Below, piece after piece: positions 49,091 to 59,025 of a stretch of DNA of 64,000 bases. Source of the stretch: Stichopus chloronotus (lineage: Eukaryota > Echinodermata > Holothuroidea > Aspidochirotida > Stichopodidae); NCBI GenBank assembly GCA_021234535.1, contig CM037833.1, positions 22,716,719-22,780,718 on the forward strand. The letters are read 5' to 3'. How positions within the stretch are numbered: the stretch's first letter is position 1; every line of letters starts with the position of its first letter. Under the pieces are notes generated by a model that saw only the letters and a program-made list of their open reading frames with translations, had not been told where the DNA came from and did no database searches. Made by a program: the position numbers and the translations under genes.

Positions 49091-50423
49091 GTAACACCAT
49101 CAACTTCTCTTAATTACTGACAACGTTGTAACGATATTCGCCCGTTGTATATACAGTGATGATTAGTTGCAACGTAGATTGTAGATGCTATTCAGATTCC
49201 ATTAGACCCTCTTCCCCGACATGGCACGTACAAATCAGGGAATTGTAATTAGTGATGGTCAGTGACTTCATTATTCTGTGTTTTTCCCTTGTAATTTACA
49301 CCCTGCGTCTACCTACTTAGTAGTAAGTAGTATTTAGTATCCTTACTACTCCCTTGAGTGCACACAGGGCAAATACAGCTGGAATTGTGTTGCTACAAAA
49401 GATAGGTGATGGCTAGTTCCTTATTTGTTTCACTCCACCTGATCTCATGGGGATAATCATGTCATGTGAAATAAATGTAACTGATTGGAAATATAGTATG
49501 ACGTAATATTAATAATTTCGTTATCACAATATGTTAAATTTGTCCTTGTCCGTGTCTGTGTTTAGTTGAATGTTTGTTTCATATCGAAACGAGTCTGTTT
49601 TATATCAAAACGAGTCTGTTAATGTGATGGCGTCAATGCTGAAAAGATGAACACCTGGTGAGATTTTTGACGGAATTCTCGATGTACACATAGACTCATT
49701 GTGTGTGCCGCTTAAGAGGCATGTCTACTTTTAAGGTGAAATAACTCCCATTTGTTGGAGTAAGGTGACAACCGGAGAGGGTTATATTCCAACTAGACTA
49801 AACTACTACACTAAACCACAGACCAGAATTTCTGCTCTCAAAATTTAGTAAGGGTCATATGCTTTTCAATATTTTGTGGCTTGTCGTTGAAATGCTTTGG
49901 AGTTTACTTGTTCAGAAGAATGCATTTCTCAACAAGCAGGGGAAAGTGTAGAATATGACAGGGAAGTTATCCATTCAAGAAATATTTGGTGGCACCACCC
50001 ACGTAAGATCTGAATTGCTTGTGGAAGCTTGTGTTAATTAGTGACGGTCGCTTAAGTCCAAAAATCAACTATGAGTTTAATAGTCGCATAAATGTTAGAG
50101 CGACAAGCATCGTTTAATTAGTTCTCATCACAACACGCCCCCACAGTATGTTATTGTTGAATTGCCTTACATGTGGCAAGTTTAACGTCTGTTATTCAAA
50201 AATCTACTTTATTTCAGTATGTTCAAAGACATAATTAAGCATAACATCATTAATAAGGAAATTATTACTAATCCAGTGACGCCTTGCTCTACACTCTGTC
50301 ATGTGGTCTTTTAGTTATGTTTTCTTTTTATGTATCGTCTTGTTCTTGGCTCACCAGTTTTATATAGTTCTCTGTTTCTCTAGTATTATTCATATGATTT
50401 CCTGCTCTTTGTATGTGTTTCAG

Positions 50424-50504
50424 TGTAATTTATGTTTTATAAAAAACAGTTCTGAAATCAACTTAAGTTTAAAAGACAACAAGACAAAGATAATAGGGAA
50501 AAAG
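50424..50504 (+). CDS. Possible further phase-0 exon (81 bp)
   Basis: Acceptor TTTGTATGTGTTTCAG and donor AAAAAG|GTGAGA bracket 27 codons in phase 0: CNLCFIKNSSEINLSLKDNK then TKIIGKK. Strand and phase fit the SH3-like gene. The sequence is less protein-like than the other exons, and the upstream frame is also open, so this could be chance. Candidate only. Confidence 0.33.
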
Positions 50505-51240
50505 GTGAGACTCATTTCAACGAATGTCATCAAAAAGTGTTGAATGAGCTGACCTCCTCTTGAAACTGTATGTGGTAATTGGTACTGTATGTGGTAACCC
50601 CAACATGGTTGCTAAGATTTGGAGATTTTTTTCAATAACTTACACAACACTAAGAGCACCGGAGTAGATTCTACATTTAGCCTAGAATTTTGCCTGCTTT
50701 GGTAACAGTACGATGTAGTTGGTGCAAATATTTTAATTGCACCAATGAGCTATCATTTAGACACAAACGAGAAGGAATGGATGCATAATCGCCAAAAATT
50801 GTAAGATAGAGTAACTGCGGCGAATGTGATTAAGGTTCGACCAGGGAGATGGTTGTTACTACTCAATGGTTCCACTTCAACAAGGTCAGGCCTAGGCTCA
50901 TTTCAACAATAGCATTGGCGACTGTAGTGTGATATTGAGTCATTTTCAAAGATAAGCGTGTCTTTCAGGGTGCTGTACAGGCTACAACATTAAAGTGTAC
51001 ACACCACAATCGAAATTTTGAAGGCGTCATAAAGCCATTACAACATGAGATAAAAAGAAATAAGTGTCCTCCTTGGTTGGAAAAGTCATATTCCCTTTTG
51101 TTCCCCTTTTTCTTTCCCTTTTATTTTCTCTGCTGAAACACTTTTCAACATATCAGAAATGTTTGTAAAGCTGCTGTACAGTTCACTCTCATTTGGAAAT
51201 TTTTAAATTTTTTTTTGCACCTCATGCCAAATTTATCTAT

Positions 51241-51310
51241 CACTAGTGATACCATCAACTAAGAGGAAATCTACCGGCAGCACTGGGTCTCGTCCAAACA
51301 TAAAAACAGT
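51241..51310 (-). pseudogene. Gypsy integrase C-terminal motif
   Basis: FMFGRDPVLPVDFLLVDG on the minus strand matches the conserved LMFGRxPxLPVD segment after the integrase core. It is separated from the core by a frame change around the 12-G tract at 51336-51347. Confidence 0.75.
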
Positions 51311-51382
51311 GTAAAGCCTGTCGAAACATGGAAATGGGGGGGGGGGGATTCCAAGCATATAACACTTCATTCAGCAGAGACC

Positions 51383-51736
51383 TCAGGAGGTCATGAGGAG
51401 TCGATTAAATCGTTCGGCCTGACCGTTACCCTCCAAATGTTGAGGTGTTGTCTTTGTTTTACTGATACGATTGAGATTACGAAGGGACTGAATCAGCGTT
51501 GCTTCAAATTTTCTTTCTTGGTCTGAGTGTAGTGTCCTTGGTACACCAAATCTGGAAAAGCATTCCATCATAAGTGTCTTAGTAGTTGCCTCAGCTGTTT
51601 GGTCATTGGTTGACACAGCAGGGGTATACCTGGAAAATACATCAGTCACTACCAAAACATTCTCCTTACGAGTTGCATAAGGCTCAATCAGGTAGAGCCA
51701 ACATTGAATATTTCGTTGGGCCTGGTGGGAACCCAC
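51383..51736 (-). pseudogene. Gypsy integrase catalytic core
   Basis: One frame carries ENVLVVTDVFSRYTPAVSTN (first catalytic D), FSRFGVPRTLHSDQERKFEA (second D) and QHLEGNGQAERFNRLL (catalytic E). This is the DDE signature of Ty3/Gypsy integrases, which insert element cDNA into the host genome. The frame is open for 117 codons. Upstream, NEIFNVG and the segment before it are in another frame, so it cannot form a full protein. The catalytic triad itself looks intact. Confidence 0.85.
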
Positions 51737-51774
51737 TTCAATGGTGTACGAAGTTCACATCATCTATCATCTGA

Positions 51775-51940
51775 CATACCTGGCCAATAACATCGGGTGT
51801 GCATCAGTTGTGGTGTTAGTGTCACTCCTTCATGCCCAGCTGAGACGTGGCAGGCCTTTACAACTTCTTCCTTCAGCAATCGAGGTAAAACTAGTTGGTG
51901 AGTACCGTCAGACATTCGGTACAATACCCATTTCTGTCCA
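51775..51940 (-). pseudogene. Gypsy integrase H2C2 zinc-binding region
   Basis: The minus-strand frame reads HQLVLPRLLKEEVVKACHVS followed by AGHEGVTLTPQLMHTRCYWP and GM. The expected H, H, C spacing of the integrase N-terminal domain is visible. Further upstream, LQTKDPAIKRLMYYRSESRF (52.05-52.13 kb) is the linker between RNase H and integrase. Confidence 0.75.
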
Positions 51941-52299
51941 CTATTTTACTGTTTTGTTTTAACAAAAACAAAGTTATTGTCTTCTTTAGCATATCCTCTA
52001 TTTTGTCTTAACAAAAACAAAAGTATTGTCTTCTTTTGTCTCTCCTCTGGGCTTGGGAAGCGGCTTTCAGACCTGTAGTACATCAATCGCTTAATGGCAG
52101 GGTCCTTTGTCTGCAAGTGTCTGAACTAATGGGTTGAATAAGCAGGGAACATCGTAAAGGCTGCTGCTTCATCAAGGACATTGGGATCTGCTTTGTGAGT
52201 TACTTCATTTGCAGTGCAGCTTTTCAAACTCACATTGCGTGGGTCAGTTGGCAGAGACGTCATTCCCACAAACTGTGAGAACCATTCGAAGTCACAACA

Positions 52300-52570
52300 T
52301 CGTCATGGTTATGTGAGGTCGGCGAGATAATCCGTCAGCTGCATGCCTAGCATGGCGAGCTTCATATTGCCTCTCAAAGTTGAAAAGGCTGAGGAGGCAA
52401 CCCACGTTTGTGTGACTGAACCCAGTTTTGCTGTGTTGAGATGTCCAAGAGAGTTGTTCTCAGTGAACACACCAAAGTTGTTTCCAAGCAGGTATTCTCT
52501 AAACGTGTCTGTTCTTGCCCATTTCATCTCTCATAGTTCTAGTTTCATAATTGAGTAGCGGTTCATGCTA
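52300..52570 (-). pseudogene. Gypsy RNase H domain
   Basis: Frames read YASRILRGAKNSMNRYSIMK, then KWARTDTFREYLLGNNFGVF, TENNSLGHLNTAKLG and LTDYLADLT. This is the YASR...KWAxTDxFREYLLGNxFxVxTDNNxLxHLxTAKLG layout of Gypsy RNase H, which removes the RNA strand during reverse transcription. The TDNN aspartate is E here (TENN), a changed catalytic-region residue. A stop separates the first and second segments. Confidence 0.8.
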
Positions 52571-52639
52571 TTTTTTGCACCTCTGAGTATTCTACTCGCA
52601 TATGGCCCTACTCGCCTACGATCATCCTTTCTCTGATGT

Positions 52640-52875
52640 ACAACTGCACTTCTTCATATTTAGCTCCCGATAGTCAACGCTTTGGGTCTGAGTGACCCAT
52701 CTGCTTTAAGGACAAGAACTACGGGAGATGCATAAGTGTACTCCAGATCGTCATCGAATGTAGTAAAAACATCTCGGTTGTTGTTGAGAAGTTATTCGGC
52801 TTGCTTTCTCTGACGGATGATCCAATCCTGACCATAATAAGTCTGGGGTCTGTAGAAGGTCTGGTGGGTCATTTA
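52640..52875 (-). pseudogene. Gypsy RT N-terminal fragment
   Basis: Minus strand: NNNRDVFTTFDDDLEYT, then YASPVVLVLKADGSLR and, after a frame change, VDYRELN. These are the first RT motifs (SPVVLVxKKDGSLRxCVDYRxLN). The palm with the catalytic YxDD is absent because the following RNase H begins ~80 bases later, so most of RT is deleted. Confidence 0.75.
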
Positions 52876-52889
52876 CAGTTGTTACTTGA

Positions 52890-54300
52890 AATCGATTTTT
52901 GTATATTAAATCTGTAAAAACATAAATTCAAAAACGCTTTACAAAACAACAAAAAGCACAACTTAGAATTCAAATATAAAAAGGAGACAAAACTACGGAC
53001 AACGTTAAATAAATAACACAAAATCATAAGAAACTATGTAAAAAGTAAAACAATTAGGAGCGATTGCTTAAAAAAGTAGTAAAAAGATGAGTTTTCAGAC
53101 GTCTTACAAAAATAGCAAGGCTGTGCTGAGAGCGTAGTTGCAGTGGGAGTTGGTTCCAAAGCCGAGGAATATAAACGGGAAAGGCACGGTCAAAAAAGTT
53201 TGAACAATTAAAACTGGAGGTGAATAGCTGGAAATTGTCTCGGGATCTTATGATGTAACGACCACTGGTTGGCACTTCAATCATTCCTTCAATGTACTTA
53301 GGACCCATTTTATTGAGGATTTTAAAAACAATTAAGAGTACTTTAAAATGAGTGCGGAGGTAAACCAGCAACCAATGCAACTGAAAGAGAGCTGGAGTAA
53401 TATGATCAAATGTCTTAAGACACATAACAACTCTGGTAGCGGAGTTCTCAACATGTTGTGATTTCTTAATTGAGTAGGAGAGGGAACCATACAAAAGGGG
53501 CAAAGGCTATTATAATAATCGATCTGACTGGTAATAAATACATGGACGAGAGAAAAAGCAGCATCATGGGTAAGATATTTAGAAATATTATGGAGGGGAA
53601 AGTAGGCAGTTCTGCAACCTTAGTAACATAATGATCCATAGAGAGATTCTCATCAAAAGAAAACCCCAAATTACGAACATTTGAACTGGGAGAAAGAAGT
53701 GCATCCCTAACATTTAAGCCCTTGGTAGTAACTTGCTACAACAGCTGCTTACCACCTAAAATACTAAATTCGGTTTTGCTGTCATTGATTTCCAGCTTAT
53801 TGGATAACATACACAGTCTTATTTCAGAAATTCAGTATTGCAAAGAAGATTCTCTCCTTGACCCCTACTAGGTTGAAATTTATATCAATCTGGTGATCAT
53901 CTGCATAGCCGTGAGCCTTTCGTAGGGCCGCTCGATGATCTTTAGTAGAGGTGAAGCATAAATTGGAAAAGAGGACAGGTCCTAAACACGAACCTTGTGG
54001 AACCCAAAATTTGCGAGGAAAAATATTCGATAGGTCACATAAAACCCTTAACTTGTTGTGTACGACTTCCTAAGTGTGATGCAAACCATCTAAGAACAGT
54101 TGATGATACCCCTGTCTGTAATTCAAGAGCTTTTAATAATATACCATGGTCTATAGTGTGAAACGCATAACTAAGATCTAACAGTACAAGAAGTTTAACA
54201 TTCTGTTTATCAAAGCAAAGAAGAATATCAGATTGAACCTTAAGAAAGGTGGTTTCTGTAACTATGAAACTGTCCTTACAATAACTCCCACAAAAAAGTC
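52890..54300 (-). pseudogene. CR1/L2-like LINE inserted in the Gypsy element
   Basis: Minus-strand frames give, in order, TTFLKVQSDILLCFDKQ, LLVLLDLSYAFHTIDHGILL (the DLSAAFDTIDH palm motif, with D to H), VPQGSCLGPVLFSNL, YADDHQ, VTKVAELPTF and SLVHVFITSQIDYYNSL, then a 149-codon frame at 53054-53503 with NSATRVV, FDHITPALFQLHWL, HFKVLLIVFKILNKMGPKYI, FDRAFPVYIPRLWNQLP and FVRRLKTHLF. This is the RT and C-terminus of a CR1/L2/Rex-type LINE, which copies itself by target-primed reverse transcription. The 3' UTR (GTAAAGCGTTTTTGAA) runs to ~52890. It is 5'-truncated and carries several frameshifts. Its same-strand position inside Gypsy pol shows it inserted later. Confidence 0.8.
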
Positions 54301-54486
54301 TTTAAAACAGACTAATCCAGGAATCAACGTTCAAAAGAATCAATACGACATGAATTGGATAAGCAAACGAACCACATATCCATCCAAAAGCGACCACAGA
54401 AACTGACAACTTGATGAAAACTAAGGTTAAGGGAGCGAGAATTTTCAGGCAGCCACACGCGGTCCTCTTCATAGCCTAGACTTCGT

Positions 54487-54955
54487 TTACATCAACTCCA
54501 CTCTCAGAAAACAGTCAGCGTCCATGACTACTTGCTTGATTGTTCTAAGGGGTGTTCGTGGCTGTACCCATACTTCTTCATCCGTCAGGTTCATGACGTT
54601 TATGTTCAGGCGACCATTACGACTTATTGCCTGGGATGAACTCACCGTGAGTCCTTTTGGTGTATGTCCCAATGCCTCAATTATAGCATCGTATTGTTTC
54701 AATGTTGTTGGAGCACCTACCTCTACAGCCCGAACAGACATGATTGTTCTAAGGGGTGTTCGTGGCTGTACCCATACTTCTTCATCCGTCAGGTTCATGA
54801 CGTTTATGTTCAGGCGACCATTACGACTTATTGCCTGGGATGAACTCACCGTGAGTCCTTTTGGTGTATGTCCCAATGCCTTAATTATAACATCGTATTG
54901 TTTCAATGGTGTTGGAGCACCTACCTTCACAGCCCTCTCAGGTCCTCAGAATTGA
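54487..54955 (-). pseudogene. Gypsy pre-protease/linker region with in-frame tandem duplication
   Basis: The minus-strand frame is open for 147 codons and encodes the same 68-residue block twice: GAPT.LKQYD.II.ALGHTPKG, then LTVSSSQAISRNGRLNINVM, then NLTDEEVWVQPRTPLRTI. A block of this kind (xRNGxxxxNVxNLTxxxVxLxPRTPxG) precedes the protease/RT in many Gypsy polyproteins. The two DNA copies (54537-54740 and 54741-54944) differ at only a few positions. Both keep the frame open, while the rest of pol is full of breaks. Confidence 0.75.
54537..54944. repeat. 204-bp tandem duplication (two copies)
   Basis: TGATTGTTCTAAGGGGTGTT begins at 54537 and again at 54741, and the copies are nearly identical to their ends. 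204 is a multiple of three, so the Gypsy frame is kept. Confidence 0.93.
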
Positions 54956-57218
54956 GTGATTTTCCTGTGTCAGTGTTTTGAGAAAGACATTGGTGCTCAC
55001 GACATCCTGTGATCGAGGAACCTCCTTGCTGTGATAACGGTGCAGTTAGTTGATGCAAACGTTGAAACAGCCGACACGTACTGAATCTGTATGTGTATAT
55101 ACAATGCCACATGTATGAATATTTGCATCGAAACAAGCAACAACAGTAATGATAAAAAAGGATCTTCAGATGATCCTGAACTATAACTAGTAACATGGAG
55201 GTAGTCAGTGAACATACCGTAATTACATTACAAAACAATGTCAGCAATACTATTTCACGTCCATACTTGAAGTAAATATTGTGTGGGTATGTTGCGATTT
55301 CATACAAAGGAAGACAAATTCTTGCAATCATTGAGGAAATTACCTGCTGACCTTTGAATGGCATTACAGTGCCTATGCCGAATTGTTCCAGTGTTCATCT
55401 CTAGCCTATTTATGTCAGTGGTGCTAATATTCCAGCATGCAAATATGAAGTGTTTAACCACCAAAAAATGTATAATGCTTGACTTGTATCCTTAAATCTT
55501 GCACCAAAGACCACCTGACCCATTGCACGTCACACATATTCCTACTCAACCTGTTATGCTAGTGACATTGTTTTTGACATACAACACCTATAAAGCAAAA
55601 ATGGGCGATCGGAAAACTCTTTATGCTAACTCCTGCATGGCCACCATAATTCAAAGGCATTAAAATGTTGCTTGTTGCTTAAGCTCAGATGTAACTGTTA
55701 CCATTGGAGAACCCATTGGAGTAAGAAATAATTGAAAGGGACATAAAATATATGATCAAAATATTTATTTAACTTCTGAATATATCATGGAAATGGATGG
55801 ACTGAAAGGTTTTGAATGTTCTATAAAAAATTGCAAGTTAAATAGGAAAATATAATGTTAACCGAAAGGTTACTTTGGCTTTAGTAATTTGGTATTAGTC
55901 GTTAAGTCATTTAACGGTAAAAGGTGACAATCTTCTTGAATTGGTGAAGTTGGAAATTTCTCTTGAAATTAGTTGGCATAGAAAAAAAAAATATTTGGCT
56001 TGATATAATTATCTCGAAGTAAATAAAAGTAGTAATGTACTCTGTTATATATGCTTGTTACATATGTAATACCAGAAGCTTCGAAAGTGTCAACAGTGCG
56101 AAGTATGACAACATAGTTAAAATATGAAGTTTAGTCTGTACAAGATGTGGCTTTACTTACACTGAAGGTAATTAGTGATCTCTGAAGTTTAGTTTGTATT
56201 TTGAAAAAAAAAAAATGTAGAAGGCTAAATTAAGTAGTAACAGCACAAAGTACTGCAACATAGTAAGAAATATATAAAGCTTAATGCGATAACTTGGGAT
56301 TTTATTGGCATTGAAGACAGTATGAGATTTAACTTGTTTTTGTATGTTGACAACGTGTGAAAGACTAAGTCAGGGGTCGAAATAATGGGCCTACGGGCTT
56401 GAAGTTGACAGTAGGTGTATGTATTTTAATTCCAAATGTTATTTACTATCATGTTCTTGGTTACTAATAAAAGCCGTACAATACCGTAGTTGTTCATAAG
56501 GTAGAATTTGGTAGCATTCTTTGTGAAATGAAAGACTATGTAATTGAACACGTAGCACACTGCAATGTACAGTTCAGTTTTCTTACTGATACAACAAATT
56601 TTGCTGAAGTTCAGGAAAAACACCTGAAATTTTGGTTTCATTGTAAGTTGAGAGTAGGTTTGTTTTTAGTTCCTAATAATATTTACAATCAAGTTCTTGG
56701 TTAGTAATTAAAGTCGCACAATTTGGTAGCATTCTTTGTGAAGTGGAGAATCATGCAATTGTGCAGTTAGCACGCTACAACACATTGTTTTCTTTGTGAG
56801 TGTGGGGGGGGGGAGAGGGTGGATTAACTGAAAAGTTTTGATTTTACAAATTTTCCAGATGGTTGGAAACTCTCCCAAGTGATCTATTCTGCAAGTGAAT
56901 TGGGGTAATGAAGAAAATGTTTAACATTACCTCAAGATGTATGTTGAAGGTCTGTCTTTTAGTTTATCGGGCATATCTTACTGCTGTCAGCAGCAGTAGC
57001 AGCCAATTTTGAGTAATGATGTTTGTTGAATGCAAGACTCCCTGAAAGTGAAGGCAGAAGATCTTTTAAGTGATACTTCCAAAATGAGGATCTGAAAGCA
57101 TGATTTCTTGAACTCAAGAAATTTCGTGAACTTTTCCGCATTTGCCATCAAGTGGTGGTCATGTGGACACGAAATCACAAAACTGTCATATTTTTATGTT
57201 GTCATCACTAACCATTGT
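54956..57218. other. Unassigned DNA with a ~242-bp diverged tandem duplication
   Basis: The block starting AGTTGACAGTAGG at ~56404 recurs at ~56646 as AGTTGAGAGTAGG. It shares GTTCTTGGTTA(C/G)TAAT and GGTAGCATTCTTTGTGAA. A 10-G tract lies at 56804-56813. The 145-codon minus frame at 54927-55364 has no recognisable domain. Confidence 0.5.
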
Positions 57219-57720
57219 TATCTCATCGCCCTGTAGGGGCTAAGATGAGACATTGTAGTCACTTGGCTAGTGGAGCTATATATTGTACTGTGCACCCATG
57301 GGAGAACGGTTGCCATGGAAACGCTTGGAGTAGATGAGTAGCGACATCCCAGGGGTACCCCATGGTAGAGTGACCACGGGTACAGGTGGTTCCTGTGGGG
57401 TGGTATAAATGAAAACGCGTCCGAGCCAATGTGTGTGCCAGTGTGCGTCCAAATTGTGGTTTTTCTAGAATACTTTGAAAAATATATGAGCGATTAAGTC
57501 GAAATTTGGTATGGTTGTGCATGATGCCAATATGTCCAAGATGTATTGGTTGTGTGGTTAATTGAGTCAAATTTGCTGATTTTGACGCAAATGTGCGTAT
57601 TCCCAGTATATCTTGAGAAGTATTTGGTCATTAAATGCAAACTTTTGCATGGACTTATCTGAGAATGACATATTCAAGGTATATCACTTTTATCGTAAAG
57701 AGAGTGAAATTTTCTTAATT
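57219..57720 (-). mobile_element. Repeat family A, copy 3 (inverted)
   Basis: On the plus strand it begins TATCTCATCGCCCTGTAGGG, the inverse of the right end of copies 1 and 2. It then carries, inverted, the CCATGG/GGGTACCCC block, the CA-rich segment and the ATACATCTTG..AAGATATACTGGGAAT unit. The far end (TATCTCATCGCC inverted) is not found, so this copy is truncated or diverged near 57.7 kb. Confidence 0.7.
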
Positions 57721-57918
57721 TTTAATTGCTCACTGAGCAATGAATTTGGCTGTTTGTACCCATTGAATCACATAAAGTGGAATAAGTAACACCATGTTAC
57801 GTCATAGTTTCAAGAACAAATATATATTTTATACAGGGAGAATTTTAGTTATGTGTCTTTAATATTGTTGCATTCATGCCCTACAAGTAAAGAAAGAGCC
57901 TTTAATTCATTGGTCTTA

Positions 57919-57954
57919 TTTTGTCTATATTTTAAATAAAATATAGACAAAATA
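57919..57954. repeat. 36-bp AT palindrome in a short insertion
   Basis: ATTTTGTCTATATTTT followed by its inverse AAAATATAGACAAAAT. The palindrome and ~50 further AT bases lie between two copies of TTCATTGGTCTT (57906-57917 and 57993-58004). Confidence 0.8.
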
Positions 57955-58817
57955 TTTTATATTATATATATTATTTTTATGTCTATATTTTATTCATTGG
58001 TCTTTCCTAGCAATTACAATAGTTCATAGAAAATATCGTTTGCCATGATTATTTTACCCATACCATAATACAACGAACCAACATGTCTCATGAACCACCA
58101 GATGGGAGAGAAGCTAAACCGAGTTACATAATAGGGAAAAGCATGCTCATCAAATAACAAGAAGGTCTCTACAATTTTGCAACTTATTAAAAAAATGAAC
58201 ATTGACTTGCTACTCCCCCATACACTCTTCTTTCAACTTTTATTATGGTATCTAAACAGGGATAATATAAATCCTTCACAAAAAATCACGTAATTAGTGT
58301 TGATATGGTCTGAATGCACAAAATATTCCCGAACAGGAGGACTTCGCCAGCATTTGTTTAAAAAAATGCTGTTTTCAAGCCTTAAATGATTGCAGCACGA
58401 ATTGAATTATCTATAGGAAACATAGCGACAATATTGGTTCAAAACTAAAAAGACAAGAAGGGAATGTTACGTTTGCAAAGAAAGCCCCCACCCGAGGTCA
58501 AATAGTGGTCAAATTAATGGAAAAGAGTATACGGATAACACCCTCGCAACCATCTCTACCAAATTTCAACCAAATCTAACAAAAGACAGAGAAATGTCAG
58601 GCACTTCAATGCAAATGTTATTTTGACAGACGTTTCCCATGCACGACAGTAATAGCTCAGCTGAAAGCATTCACGTCTATAATCCAGTAAGATGTGAATA
58701 TTTATTAGCCCACCGTACATGCGAGATTATTGCTGTAGACGACATATCCGCACCAACGTAGAAAACACAAACTCTGCTCCAGTTTACTGCAAGGGCTAGT
58801 CTACTCTATAAACGTAC

Positions 58818-59025
58818 AGAAAAAGGAATAGATATAGTTAGTATTGTCTCCTTTTGGGGCGTGTTCTATCAGACTTGCTGTGCACTTGAATCGTAAGTCG
58901 TTGTTACTGTCAAGGACGGAGCGAATTGATAAAGTGGGAATCGATCTGTCATGTAATTTCACTGTAGTCTCCGACGTAACATTAGGATTATGAGCCATGT
59001 CCGAGTCGGACAACTCAAGCCTTAC
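58818..59025 (-). CDS. Candidate Ig-like exon on the minus strand
   Basis: On the minus strand a pyrimidine-rich acceptor (CTTTTGTTCTCTGTTATT ... ACTAG) precedes an open frame starting VRLELSDSDMAHNPNVTSE. It continues through LSIRSVLDSNNDLRFKCTAS and ends at a donor TTCT|GTACGT, phase 1, 208 bases. The SxxxNDLRFKCTAS segment resembles the F-strand cysteine region of an Ig domain. There is one N-glycosylation-type NVT. No neighbouring exon with a matching phase was found, and read without splicing the frame stops eight codons further on. Host receptor or adhesion gene exon is plausible but unproven. Confidence 0.4.

Larger units (their letters stand above)
51240..54955 (-). mobile_element. 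Decayed Ty3/Gypsy retrotransposon, interrupted by a LINE
   Basis: Reading the minus strand from high to low coordinates gives the Gypsy pol order: pre-protease/linker (54.95-54.49 kb), RT start (52.87-52.65), RNase H (52.56-52.30), H2C2 zinc region (51.94-51.78), integrase core (51.74-51.38) and integrase C-terminal motif (51.31-51.24). Most of RT is missing between VDYRELN and the RNase H start. Frameshifts and stops are frequent. A LINE occupies ~52.89-54.30 kb. No LTRs were recognised. The +strand frames opposite are shadows. Confidence 0.85.

Noticed and set aside
54524..54955. 143-codon plus-strand frame
   Set aside because: Shadow of the duplicated Gypsy block, which makes sense only on the minus strand.
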